Origin: Bacillota bacterium
GTDB taxonomy: Bacteria > Bacillota > Clostridia > Oscillospirales > Oscillospiraceae
Assembly: GCA_021768085.1 (NCBI GenBank)
Contig: JAETOJ010000010.1
Location: forward strand, 20,513 to 84,512
Reading direction: 5' to 3'
Length of the DNA stretch: 64,000 bases
The notes under the pieces: generated by a model
What the model was told of the DNA's origin: nothing
What the model saw: the letters and a program-made list of their open reading frames with translations, nothing else
Database searches by the model: none
Shown here: piece after piece, positions 7,871-14,928 of the stretch
Layout of the letters: every line of letters starts with the position of its first letter
Numbering within the stretch: the first letter of the stretch is position 1
Made by a program: the position numbers and the translations under genes

Positions 7871-9424
7871 GTGGGAAAGAAGGTGGGGCGATTGCGCGGC
7901 TCCCTCCCAAAATTGAAGGAAAAGCTACTGGAGGCGCTGAAGGCGGTGCTGCCCATTGTGGGCATCGTGCTGGTGCTGAGCTTCAGCGCGGCCCCCATCT
8001 CCCCCAGCATCCTGCTGTGCTTCCTGCTGGGGGCGGCCATGATCATGGTGGGCATGATGTTCTTCACCTTGGGGGCGGAGGCCAGCATGACCCCCATGGG
8101 GGAGCGGGTGGGCACCGCCGTCACCCGCAGCCGGAAGCTGCCGCTGATCATCCTCATGGGCTTTCTGCTGGGCTTTCTGATCACCATCTCCGAGCCCGAC
8201 CTCCAGGTGCTGGCGGGCCAGGTGCCCGCGGTGCCTAACCTGACCCTGATCCTGTCGGTGGCGGCGGGGGTGGGGGTGTTCCTGGTGGTGGCTCTGCTGC
8301 GTATGCTGTTCGGGGTGGCTCTGCCCCCCATGCTGGTATTTTTCTACGCGGCGGTGTTTGTCCTGGCCTTCTTCGTGCCCCGGGACTTCCTGGCGGTGGC
8401 CTTTGACTCCGGCGGCGTCACCACCGGGCCCATGACCGTCCCCTTTATCATGGCTCTGGGCGTGGGCATCTCCGCCATCCGAAACGACCGCCACGCCGCG
8501 GACGACAGCTTCGGCCTGGTGGCCTTGTGCTCCATCGGGCCCATTTTAGCGGTGCTCATCCTGGGTATGATCTTCCGCCCGGAGGAGGGGGCCTATACCG
8601 CCTCCGCCTTGCCGGAGATCTCCAACTCCGTGGAGCTGTGGGCCCTGTTCCAGGACGGCCTGCCCACCTATATGAAGGAGATCGCCCTGTCCCTGCTGCC
8701 CATCACCGCTCTGTTTGGGGTATTCCAGGCGGTGTCCCTGCGGCTGTCCCTGCGGACGCTGAAGAAGATCGGGGTGGGGCTGGTCTATACCTACATCGGC
8801 CTGGTGCTGTTCCTCACCGGGGCCAACGTGGGCTTTATGCCCGCGGGCAACTATCTGGGGCAGGTGATGGCCTCGCTGGAGTGGCGCTGGGCCATCATCC
8901 CCGTGGGCATGATCATCGGCTACTTCATCGTCAAGGCGGAGCCCGCCGTCTACGTGCTCAACCGGCAGGTGGAGGAGATCACCGACGGCGCCATCTCCTC
9001 CTCCGCCATGGGGGCCAGCCTGTCCATCGGCGTGGCGGTGTCCATCGGGCTGGCCATGGCCCGGGTGCTGACGGGGATTTCCATTCTCTGGTTCCTCATC
9101 CCGGGGTACGCCATGGCCATTGTGCTGTCCTTCTTCGTGCCCAAAATGTTCACCGCCATTGCCTTCGACTCCGGCGGCGTGGCCTCCGGGCCCATGACCG
9201 CCGCCTTCCTGCTGCCCTTCGCCCAGGGGGCGTGCGCGGCGGTGGGGGGCAATATCGTCACCGACGCCTTTGGGGTGGTGGCCATGGTGGCCATGACGCC
9301 CCTCATCGCCATCCAGATTTTAGGCATGGTCTATCAGACCCAGCAGAGGGCCGGGGCCAAGGCCCAGCCCGTCCCGGCGCTGTCCTTTGACGAGCTGGAC
9401 GACGACGCCATCATCGAGCTGTAA
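7871..9424 (+). CDS. DUF1538 multi-pass membrane protein (predicted transporter)
   Basis: A 517-residue integral membrane protein made of two similar halves. Each half carries a copy of the signature AFDSGGV..GPMT (near residues 175 and 435), and both are rich in hydrophobic helices, so it is an inverted- or direct-repeat carrier fold. The family is known only as DUF1538. The next gene encodes a PII-like protein 12 bp downstream, which recalls AmtB/GlnK and SbtA/SbtB pairs and suggests regulated transport of an unknown solute. I chose GTG 7871 because GGGGGGAT lies just upstream; ATG 7844 sits at the likely transcription start and would be nearly leaderless. Confidence 0.85.
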   Translation: MGKKVGRLRGSLPKLKEKLLEALKAVLPIVGIVLVLSFSAAPISPSILLCFLLGAAMIMVGMMFFTLGAEASMTPMGERVGTAVTRSRKLPLIILMGFLLGFLITISEPDLQVLAGQVPAVPNLTLILSVAAGVGVFLVVALLRMLFGVALPPMLVFFYAAVFVLAFFVPRDFLAVAFDSGGVTTGPMTVPFIMALGVGISAIRNDRHAADDSFGLVALCSIGPILAVLILGMIFRPEEGAYTASALPEISNSVELWALFQDGLPTYMKEIALSLLPITALFGVFQAVSLRLSLRTLKKIGVGLVYTYIGLVLFLTGANVGFMPAGNYLGQVMASLEWRWAIIPVGMIIGYFIVKAEPAVYVLNRQVEEITDGAISSSAMGASLSIGVAVSIGLAMARVLTGISILWFLIPGYAMAIVLSFFVPKMFTAIAFDSGGVASGPMTAAFLLPFAQGACAAVGGNIVTDAFGVVAMVAMTPLIAIQILGMVYQTQQRAGAKAQPVPALSFDELDDDAIIEL

Positions 9425-9436
9425 GGGGGAAGCGGC

Positions 9437-10141
9437 ATGAACGAGCTATACCTCATGGTGTGCATCACCGAGCGGGCCCGGGCCCGGCAGTTCGTGGAGC
9501 TGTTCAAGCGGCACAGTGTCGCCGTCACCCTCAGCGCCCTGGGGGCGGGGACGGCACGCAGCGAGCTGCTGGACTATTTCGGCCTGGAAAAGACGGAGAA
9601 GGTGGTCACCTTTTCCGTGGTCACCCGCTCCACTTGGCGTTTGGTGAAGCAGGCCATGCAGCGGGAGCTGAACATCGACGTGCCGGGCACGGGCATCGCC
9701 TTCATCATCCCCCTGAGCAGCATCGGGGGGAAGAAGCCCCTGGCCTTCCTCACCGACGGCCAGAATTTTGAAGCGGGGGAGGAATCCGCCTTGAAGGACA
9801 CCAAATACGAGCTGCTGGTGGTCATCGCCAACCAGGGGTACACGGAGCTGATCATGGACGCCGCCCGGGAGGAGCAGGCGGGGGGCGGCACCGTCCTTCA
9901 TGCCAAGGGCACCGGCATGGAGAAGGCGGAGAAATTCCTGGGCTTCTCCCTGGTGAACGAGAAGGAGATGGTGTTCATCGTGGTGAAAACCGCCACCAAG
10001 AACCGGATCATGCGGGCCATCATGGACAAGGCGGGTATTGGCACCAAGGCCCAGTCCATCGTGTTCTCCCTACCCGTCACCGGCACCGCCGGGATGCGGC
10101 TGCTGGAGCTGGCGGGGGACGAGACGGACGGGGAGGAATGA
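9437..10141 (+). CDS. Tandem PII-like signalling protein
   Basis: A 234-residue protein that looks like two PII-type ferredoxin folds in one chain. Each half opens with a short strand (LYLMVCI; YELLVVIANQGYTELIMDAARE) and later has a 'trans-mutual' segment (EKTEKVVTFSVV; EKEMVFIVVKT). PII proteins bind nucleotides and metabolites and dock on transporters or enzymes. The second half has the GGGTVLHAKGTG loop, like the nucleotide-binding B-loop region. Being a fused dimer is unusual, since PII proteins are normally trimers of single domains. It is co-transcribed with the DUF1538 membrane protein, its likely partner. Confidence 0.8.
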   Translation: MNELYLMVCITERARARQFVELFKRHSVAVTLSALGAGTARSELLDYFGLEKTEKVVTFSVVTRSTWRLVKQAMQRELNIDVPGTGIAFIIPLSSIGGKKPLAFLTDGQNFEAGEESALKDTKYELLVVIANQGYTELIMDAAREEQAGGGTVLHAKGTGMEKAEKFLGFSLVNEKEMVFIVVKTATKNRIMRAIMDKAGIGTKAQSIVFSLPVTGTAGMRLLELAGDETDGEE

Positions 10142-10144
10142 AGG

Positions 10145-10552
10145 ATGAAACAGGAAAAAAGCTGCGGAGCGGTTATCTTCCGCCAGGAAAATACGGAGCG
10201 TTATTATCTGATCCTCACCAGCACCCTGGGCCACACCACCCTGTGCAAGGGCCATGTGGAGGGGGAGGAGACGGAGCACGAAACCGCCGTCCGGGAGATC
10301 CGGGAGGAGACGGGGCTGGCGGTGGACTTTGTGGACGGCTTCCGGGAGGTCATCACCTATTCCCCCAAGCCGGGGGTAGCTAAGGACGTGGTATTCTTCC
10401 TGGCCCGCCTGTCGGGCGGGGAGCCGGTCTGCCAGCCCGAGGAGGTGGCGGCGATCCGCTTCCTGTCTCTCGACGAGGCCCTGGCGGCGCTGACCCACGA
10501 CTCCGATCGGGACACCCTGCGGAAGGCCCACGCCTTTCTGGAGGGGCGCTGA
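10145..10552 (+). CDS. Nudix hydrolase (diadenosine tetraphosphatase-like)
   Basis: This 135-residue protein has a complete Nudix box GX5EX7REXXEEXG, seen as GHVEGEE...REIREETGL (about residues 37-59). The start KSCGAVIFR and the box matching Ap4A hydrolases of the MutT group suggest cleavage of Ap4A or a related nucleotide. It begins 3 bp after the PII-like gene and ends 3 bp before the decarboxylase, so it is part of the same transcript. The substrate is not certain. Confidence 0.85.
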   Translation: MKQEKSCGAVIFRQENTERYYLILTSTLGHTTLCKGHVEGEETEHETAVREIREETGLAVDFVDGFREVITYSPKPGVAKDVVFFLARLSGGEPVCQPEEVAAIRFLSLDEALAALTHDSDRDTLRKAHAFLEGR

Positions 10553-10555
10553 GCC

Positions 10556-11923
10556 GTGCCCGCCCCGCTGTATGACGCCCTGCGGGCGCTGGCGGACAGC
10601 CGCCCTTTGCGGCTGGATATGCCCGGTCACCACGGCGAACCCCTGCCGAGGGGCTTCCCCTGGCCGTCCGGCATTGACTTCACCGAGAACGGTGCAACCG
10701 GGGATCTGTTCGGGGAGGAGCCGGACGAGATCCAGCAGGCGGAGCGTCTCTGGGCGGAACGGCTGGGCTTTGATGCCTGCCTGTTCCTCACAGGCGGCTC
10801 CACTCAGGGGATCCACACCGGGCTGGCCCTGCTGGCCGGGGCGGGCGGGGCCGCAGCCATCGACCGGGGCAGCCACCGCTCCGTCTACCACGCCCTGGCC
10901 CTGCTGGATCTAACCCCCACGTTCCTGCCCCGGCCCTGGCTGGCGGGGGAGGGGGTCGCCGGCCCCATTCCGCCCGAGACGGTGGAGGAGACGCTGAATG
11001 CGCGTCCGGATATTAAAACAGTTTGTATCACCTCGCCCACCTATTACGGCGTGTTGTCGGACATCCCCGCCATCGCTGCGGTGTGCCACGCCCACGGGGC
11101 CAAGCTGATGGTGGACGGCGCCCACGGCGCCCATCTGCCCTTTTTGGGGTACGAGGGCTACCAGGCGGCGGACGTGGTGGTGATGTCCGCCCACAAGACC
11201 CTCCCCGTGCCGGGGCAGGCCGCCCTGCTGTTTGCCAACGACGTCCCCCTGTCCGAACTCCAGCGGTGGGGGGCGGTGTACGGCACCTCGTCCCCCTCCT
11301 ATGTCCTCATGGCGGCGCTGGACGCGGCACGGGGCTACATGGAGGGGGAGGGGGCGGCCCGCTACCGGGAAACCGTCCGGCTTGTGGAGAAGCTGCGGGG
11401 CCGCTGGCCCGCCCTCCGGGAGCGGGACGGCCTGGCCCTGGATCCCACCCGCCTCGTTCTCACCAGCCCAGACGGGTTTGCCCTGGGGTCGGCCCTGCGG
11501 GCCCGGGGGGCGTACCCTGAGATGGCGGACGCCGGCCATGTGGTGTCTATCCTCACCTGCGCCGACGGCCCTGGGCAGTTCGCCCGTCTGGAGCGGCTGC
11601 TGAAGGAGGCCGGGCCCACCGGCCCCGGCGCCCCCGTCCCGCCCCCGCCCGAGGCGCCGGAGGCCGTTCTCACCCCCCGACAGGCCCTGTTCGCCCCCCG
11701 GGTGTGCCTGCCGCTGGCGGACTGCGCGGGGCGGATCGCCGCGGGGCAAATCGCGCCCTATCCCCCCGGAGTGCCCGTCATCGCTCCCGGGGAGCGGATC
11801 GAAAAAAAACATCTGGCCTATTTGCGGGAAATAGGCTATAATAGGGACAGGACAGACATCATCGCGGAGGGACGCGATGGAGAGGGAGGCCCAGGCCATG
11901 AAGCTGATTATCGCCATCATTAA
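10556..11923 (+). CDS. Orn/Lys/Arg decarboxylase-family PLP enzyme (YaaO-like)
   Basis: A 455-residue fold-type I PLP enzyme of the Orn/Lys/Arg decarboxylase group. The PLP-binding Lys is in SAHKTLPVPGQAAL (about residue 215), the Asp contacting the ring nitrogen is in VDGAHGAHLPF, and LTGGSTQGIH binds the phosphate. The substrate is unknown. It starts with GTG and its frame runs 26 bp into darA. The order decarboxylase-darA-holB-ricT matches yaaO-(tmk)-yaaQ-(yaaR)-holB-yaaT of Bacillus, but tmk and yaaR are missing here. The last 20 residues are low-quality and may be a run-on extension. Confidence 0.88.
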   Translation: MPAPLYDALRALADSRPLRLDMPGHHGEPLPRGFPWPSGIDFTENGATGDLFGEEPDEIQQAERLWAERLGFDACLFLTGGSTQGIHTGLALLAGAGGAAAIDRGSHRSVYHALALLDLTPTFLPRPWLAGEGVAGPIPPETVEETLNARPDIKTVCITSPTYYGVLSDIPAIAAVCHAHGAKLMVDGAHGAHLPFLGYEGYQAADVVVMSAHKTLPVPGQAALLFANDVPLSELQRWGAVYGTSSPSYVLMAALDAARGYMEGEGAARYRETVRLVEKLRGRWPALRERDGLALDPTRLVLTSPDGFALGSALRARGAYPEMADAGHVVSILTCADGPGQFARLERLLKEAGPTGPGAPVPPPPEAPEAVLTPRQALFAPRVCLPLADCAGRIAAGQIAPYPPGVPVIAPGERIEKKHLAYLREIGYNRDRTDIIAEGRDGEGGPGHEADYRHH

Positions 11924-12221
11924 CTACGACGACGCCAACGCCGTCACCCAGAACCTGTCCAGGAACGGGTTCTCCTCCACCCGGCTGTCCACCACCGGCG
12001 GCTTCCTGCTGGCGGGGAACGTCACCCTGCTCACCGGCGTGAAGGACGACCAGGTGCAGCAGGCCATCGACCTCATCCGGGAGTGCTCCCACAGCCGGAA
12101 GCAGATGGTGCCCGCCCTCACCGAGATGAGCTACGGCTTCATGCCCGTCATGCCGGTGGAGGTCACCGTGGGCGGGGCCACCGTGTTCGTGGTGGACGTG
12201 GAGCGGTTCGAGCGGCTATGA
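11898..12221 (+). CDS. darA: Cyclic-di-AMP receptor protein DarA/PstA (YaaQ)
   Basis: A 107-residue PII-like protein that binds c-di-AMP. MKLIIAIINYDDANAV, TTGGFLLAGNVTLLTGV and the C-terminal PVEVTVGGATVFVVDVERF are hallmarks of the family. Known homologues form trimers and change loop conformation upon c-di-AMP binding, but their targets are unknown. I chose ATG 11898, since the protein then starts as homologues do and AGGGAGG lies upstream. An ATG at 11877 would add seven residues. It overlaps the decarboxylase by 26 bp and its stop overlaps the ATG of holB. Confidence 0.92.
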   Translation: MKLIIAIINYDDANAVTQNLSRNGFSSTRLSTTGGFLLAGNVTLLTGVKDDQVQQAIDLIRECSHSRKQMVPALTEMSYGFMPVMPVEVTVGGATVFVVDVERFERL

Positions 12222-12964
12222 TGGCGCTGCCCAATCCCCTGTCCCACGCCTACCTCGTCACCGGGGGGAGTGGGGACAGCCGGGCCGCGTTGATCAAGCG
12301 GCTGACGGCGGCCTACCTGTGTCAGGGGGCCGATCCGCCCTGCGGCCGGTGCCGCCCCTGCCGGAAGGTGGAATCGGGGGCCCACCCGGACGTATCCCGC
12401 ACCGCCCCCGCCCCGGACAAACAGGAGATCACGGTGGAGCAGATCCGATCTCTGCGCGCGGACGCCTACATCCGCCCCAATGAGGGGAAGCGGAAGGTGT
12501 ACGTTGTCAGTCCGGCGGACGCCATGAACCCCGCCGCTCAGAACGCCCTGCTGAAGGTGCTGGAGGAGGGGCCTGCCTACGCGGCCTTCCTGCTGGACAC
12601 GGACAGGCCCGGAAAGCTGCTGGACACGGTGCGCTCCCGGTGCGAGCTGCTTTCCCTGCCGCGGTCGAAGGATCCCATCGACCCCGAGCTGCTGGCCCGG
12701 TCCGAAGCGCTGGCGTCGCTGCTGCTGGGCCGGGACGAGCTGGCCTGCGCCCAGGCCCTGGTGGAGCTGGAGCTGTCCAAGCCCAAGGCCGAGGAGCTGT
12801 CCGCCCTGCTGGGGGAGACGGAGCGCGCCGTCTCCCGGCGGCTGGCTCAGGATCCCCGGCGGGGGGCGAGGGTTTTGCAGGCCCTGAAAACCGCCCGGGA
12901 GAACGCAGTGTACCGCCCCGGCACGGGGCACACCCTGGGGCAGATTATCACCCGGATCTTCTGA
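12218..12964 (+). CDS. holB: DNA polymerase III delta' subunit
   Basis: A 248-residue clamp-loader subunit. It has a zinc-binding group (CGRCRPCRKV, about residues 41-50), the sensor/helicase-like ITVEQIRSLR, the conserved NPAAQNALLKVLEEGP and the SRC motif (TVRSRCELL, the arginine finger). The P-loop is degenerate (GGSGDSRAAL), normal for delta', which does not bind ATP. It is shorter than the usual 320-330 residues, mostly in the C-terminal collar domain. The ATG at 12218 overlaps the darA stop (ATGA), which shows coupling. Confidence 0.9.
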   Translation: MMALPNPLSHAYLVTGGSGDSRAALIKRLTAAYLCQGADPPCGRCRPCRKVESGAHPDVSRTAPAPDKQEITVEQIRSLRADAYIRPNEGKRKVYVVSPADAMNPAAQNALLKVLEEGPAYAAFLLDTDRPGKLLDTVRSRCELLSLPRSKDPIDPELLARSEALASLLLGRDELACAQALVELELSKPKAEELSALLGETERAVSRRLAQDPRRGARVLQALKTARENAVYRPGTGHTLGQIITRIF

Positions 12965-12972
12965 CGCCCCCG

Positions 12973-13048
12973 TAGGGGCGCGCAATGCGCGCCCGCGGCG
13001 CAGCGCCAGAGACGGCACGGCATTGCGGGCGGACACTGTCCGCCCCTA
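12973..13048. repeat. 76-bp palindromic repeat element between holB and ricT
   Basis: The ends are inverted (TAGGGGCG and CGCCCCTA). Inside are two further near-palindromes, GGGCGCGCAATGCGCGCCC and GGGCGGACACTGTCCGCCC. A half copy of the first one is at 50093-50113. It looks like a REP/MITE-type repeat inserted into a 114-bp gap of an otherwise tight operon. Confidence 0.7.
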
Positions 13049-13078
13049 TAGATATTTTCATACACGGAGGATACCCCT

Positions 13079-14308
13079 ATGACAGAGATCATCAGCGTCC
13101 GGTTCCGGCCGGGCGGCAAGCAATATTACTTCGACCCCATGGGCCTTACCGTGGCCGAGGATCAGGGTGTGATCGTAGAGACGGGTAAGGGCCTGGAATA
13201 CGGCACCTGTGTGCGCCGCAACGCCATGGTGGAGGACGAGGCGGTGGTGCAGCCCCTGCGCCCAGTGGTGCGGCTGGCCACTGAAAAGGACGAGAAGCAG
13301 GTGCGGGACAACCGGAGCCGAGAGAAGGAGGCCCTGCGGGTGTGCCAGCAGCTGGTGGAGCGCCACGGGCTGGACATGAAGTTGGTGCAGGTGGAGTACA
13401 GCTTCGACGGCGGCAAGATCATCTTTTTCTTCACCTCCGACGGGCGGGTGGACTTCCGGGCCCTGGTGAAGGATCTGGCGGGCATCTTCCGGGCCCGCAT
13501 CGAGCTGCGGCAGATCGGCGTGCGGGACGAGGCCAGGATGCTGGGGGGCTTCGGCATCTGCGGCAAGCCCTTCTGCTGCTCCCAGTTCCTCAACGAGTTC
13601 CAGCCCGTGTCCATCAAGATGGCCAAGACCCAGAACCTGTCCCTGAACCCCACCAAGATCTCGGGCACCTGCGGGCGGCTGATGTGCTGCCTCAAGTACG
13701 AGCAGGGGGCCTATGAGGATGCGGTGAAGCGGTGCCCCAAGCAGGAGTCCTTCGTGGAGTGCCCCGACGGGGTGGGGACGGTGGCCACCGTCAACGTGCT
13801 GAAGGAGCAGGTGAAGGTGCGACTGGAGGACGCCACCGACCAGCCCCCCAAGCCCTACCTCACCAGCGAGATCCGGGTGGTGCGCTCTGGTAAAGGCAAA
13901 CGGCCCGAGGGCTACACCGCCCCCCCCAGGGCGGAGCTGGAGCAGCTGCGCACCGAGGAGGGGGAGCGGATCCGCTCCGGCAGGAAGGCAGGGGAGGCCC
14001 CCGCCGACCTGGGGGAGGTGCTGGATCGCTACCTGGGGGACAGCAGCCAGCGGCAGTCCGGGGGGCAGCGCCCCAACGGCCGCAAGAGCCGGGGCGGCGG
14101 ACAGGGCCAGCCCCAGCCCAAGACCCAGCAACCCAAGCAAGCCCAGCCCCACCAGAAGCCCTCGCCCAAGAAGGAGATCCAGCCCGCCGGAGCCCAGCCC
14201 GGAGAGGCCAAGGGCGGCCAGGCTCAGGGCCAGGGACAAAACCACAAGCGCCGCTACCGTCCCCACCACCGGCGCAAATCCGGCGGCGGGCAGGGCGCAC
14301 AGCAGTGA
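13079..14308 (+). CDS. ricT: PSP1-domain protein RicT (YaaT), regulator of mRNA processing and sporulation
   Basis: In Bacillus, RicT works with RicA and RicF in a complex that binds Fe-S clusters, stimulates RNase Y-dependent mRNA maturation and speeds Spo0A phosphorylation. The 409-residue protein has the PSP1 core (residues 1-260) with the cysteine sets GFGICGKPFCCSQ and GTCGRLMCCLKYE that bind the cluster. The tail (about 285-409) is low complexity, rich in Gln, Pro, Gly and Lys/Arg, and looks disordered and RNA-friendly; Bacillus RicT lacks it. RicA and RicF are not in the window. A terminator follows. Confidence 0.92.
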   Translation: MTEIISVRFRPGGKQYYFDPMGLTVAEDQGVIVETGKGLEYGTCVRRNAMVEDEAVVQPLRPVVRLATEKDEKQVRDNRSREKEALRVCQQLVERHGLDMKLVQVEYSFDGGKIIFFFTSDGRVDFRALVKDLAGIFRARIELRQIGVRDEARMLGGFGICGKPFCCSQFLNEFQPVSIKMAKTQNLSLNPTKISGTCGRLMCCLKYEQGAYEDAVKRCPKQESFVECPDGVGTVATVNVLKEQVKVRLEDATDQPPKPYLTSEIRVVRSGKGKRPEGYTAPPRAELEQLRTEEGERIRSGRKAGEAPADLGEVLDRYLGDSSQRQSGGQRPNGRKSRGGGQGQPQPKTQQPKQAQPHQKPSPKKEIQPAGAQPGEAKGGQAQGQGQNHKRRYRPHHRRKSGGGQGAQQ

Positions 14309-14312
14309 GAGC

Positions 14313-14341
14313 AGGCCCCCGGCAGAGTGCCGGGGGCCTTT
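14313..14341 (+). terminator. Terminator after ricT
   Basis: AGGCCCCCGGCA pairs with TGCCGGGGGCCT around GAG. The T-run is short, so termination may be partial. Confidence 0.75.
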
Positions 14342-14360
14342 GCGAATTTTTCCCGGAAAA

Positions 14361-14388
14361 TGCAACCATTTCCCCCGGCCGGGGGTAT
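14361..14388 (+). promoter_or_regulatory. Candidate ECF-type (autoregulated) promoter
   Basis: TGCAACC (14361-14367) and GTAT (14385-14388) are 17 bp apart, upstream of the sigma gene. AACC in the -35 element is the common mark of promoters read by ECF sigma factors, so the operon may control itself. No sigma-A promoter is evident here. Confidence 0.5.
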
Positions 14389-14451
14389 TATAAATGACAG
14401 GAAGAAGTCCGCGCCACGGCCGGGGCGCGGATCCGGAAAGGAGGCGCGTCC

Positions 14452-14928
14452 ATGGCACTGACGGAGGAACAGCGCACCCAGATTGTCAACCGCTGGGGAG
14501 ATATGGTTTACAGGCTTGCCCTGGCCCGCACCGCCAACGTCCCCGATGCGGAGGACGTGTTCCAGGAGGTCTTTCTGCGCTACTTTCGCCATGAGGACAA
14601 GTTCCACAACGACGAGTACCGCAAGGCGTGGCTCATCCGCTGCACGGTGAACCGGGCCAAAAGCCTCACCTCGTCCCCGTGGCGCAAGCGCATCGTGCCC
14701 CTGGAGACCGCCGAGGAGGTGGGGGTGGAGGACGACTACCGTGAGGTGTACAGCGCGGTGCTCTCCCTGCCTGCCAAGTACCGGGCTGTCATCCATCTGC
14801 ATTACTTTGAGGGGCTGTCCGTGTCCGAGATGGCCCAGACGCTCCAACTGCCGGAGGGCACCGTCAAGTCCCAGCTCAGCCGGGGCCGAGCCCTCCTGCG
14901 GGATATGCTTGAGGAGGTGGCGCTATGA
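14452..14928 (+). CDS. ECF (extracytoplasmic function) RNA polymerase sigma factor
   Basis: A 158-residue sigma-70 family protein with only regions 2 and 4. Region 2 (about residues 10-78) includes LARTANVPDAEDVFQEVFLRYF, the polymerase-binding part, here cited in outline. Region 4 (about 100-155) ends with the helix-turn-helix EMAQTLQLPEGTVKSQLSRG. GGAGGCGCGTCC precedes the ATG. Its stop overlaps the ATG of the membrane serpin gene (ATGA), the arrangement usual for a sigma factor and its anti-sigma. It should direct polymerase to promoters with an AACC -35 element, including its own. Confidence 0.93.
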   Translation: MALTEEQRTQIVNRWGDMVYRLALARTANVPDAEDVFQEVFLRYFRHEDKFHNDEYRKAWLIRCTVNRAKSLTSSPWRKRIVPLETAEEVGVEDDYREVYSAVLSLPAKYRAVIHLHYFEGLSVSEMAQTLQLPEGTVKSQLSRGRALLRDMLEEVAL

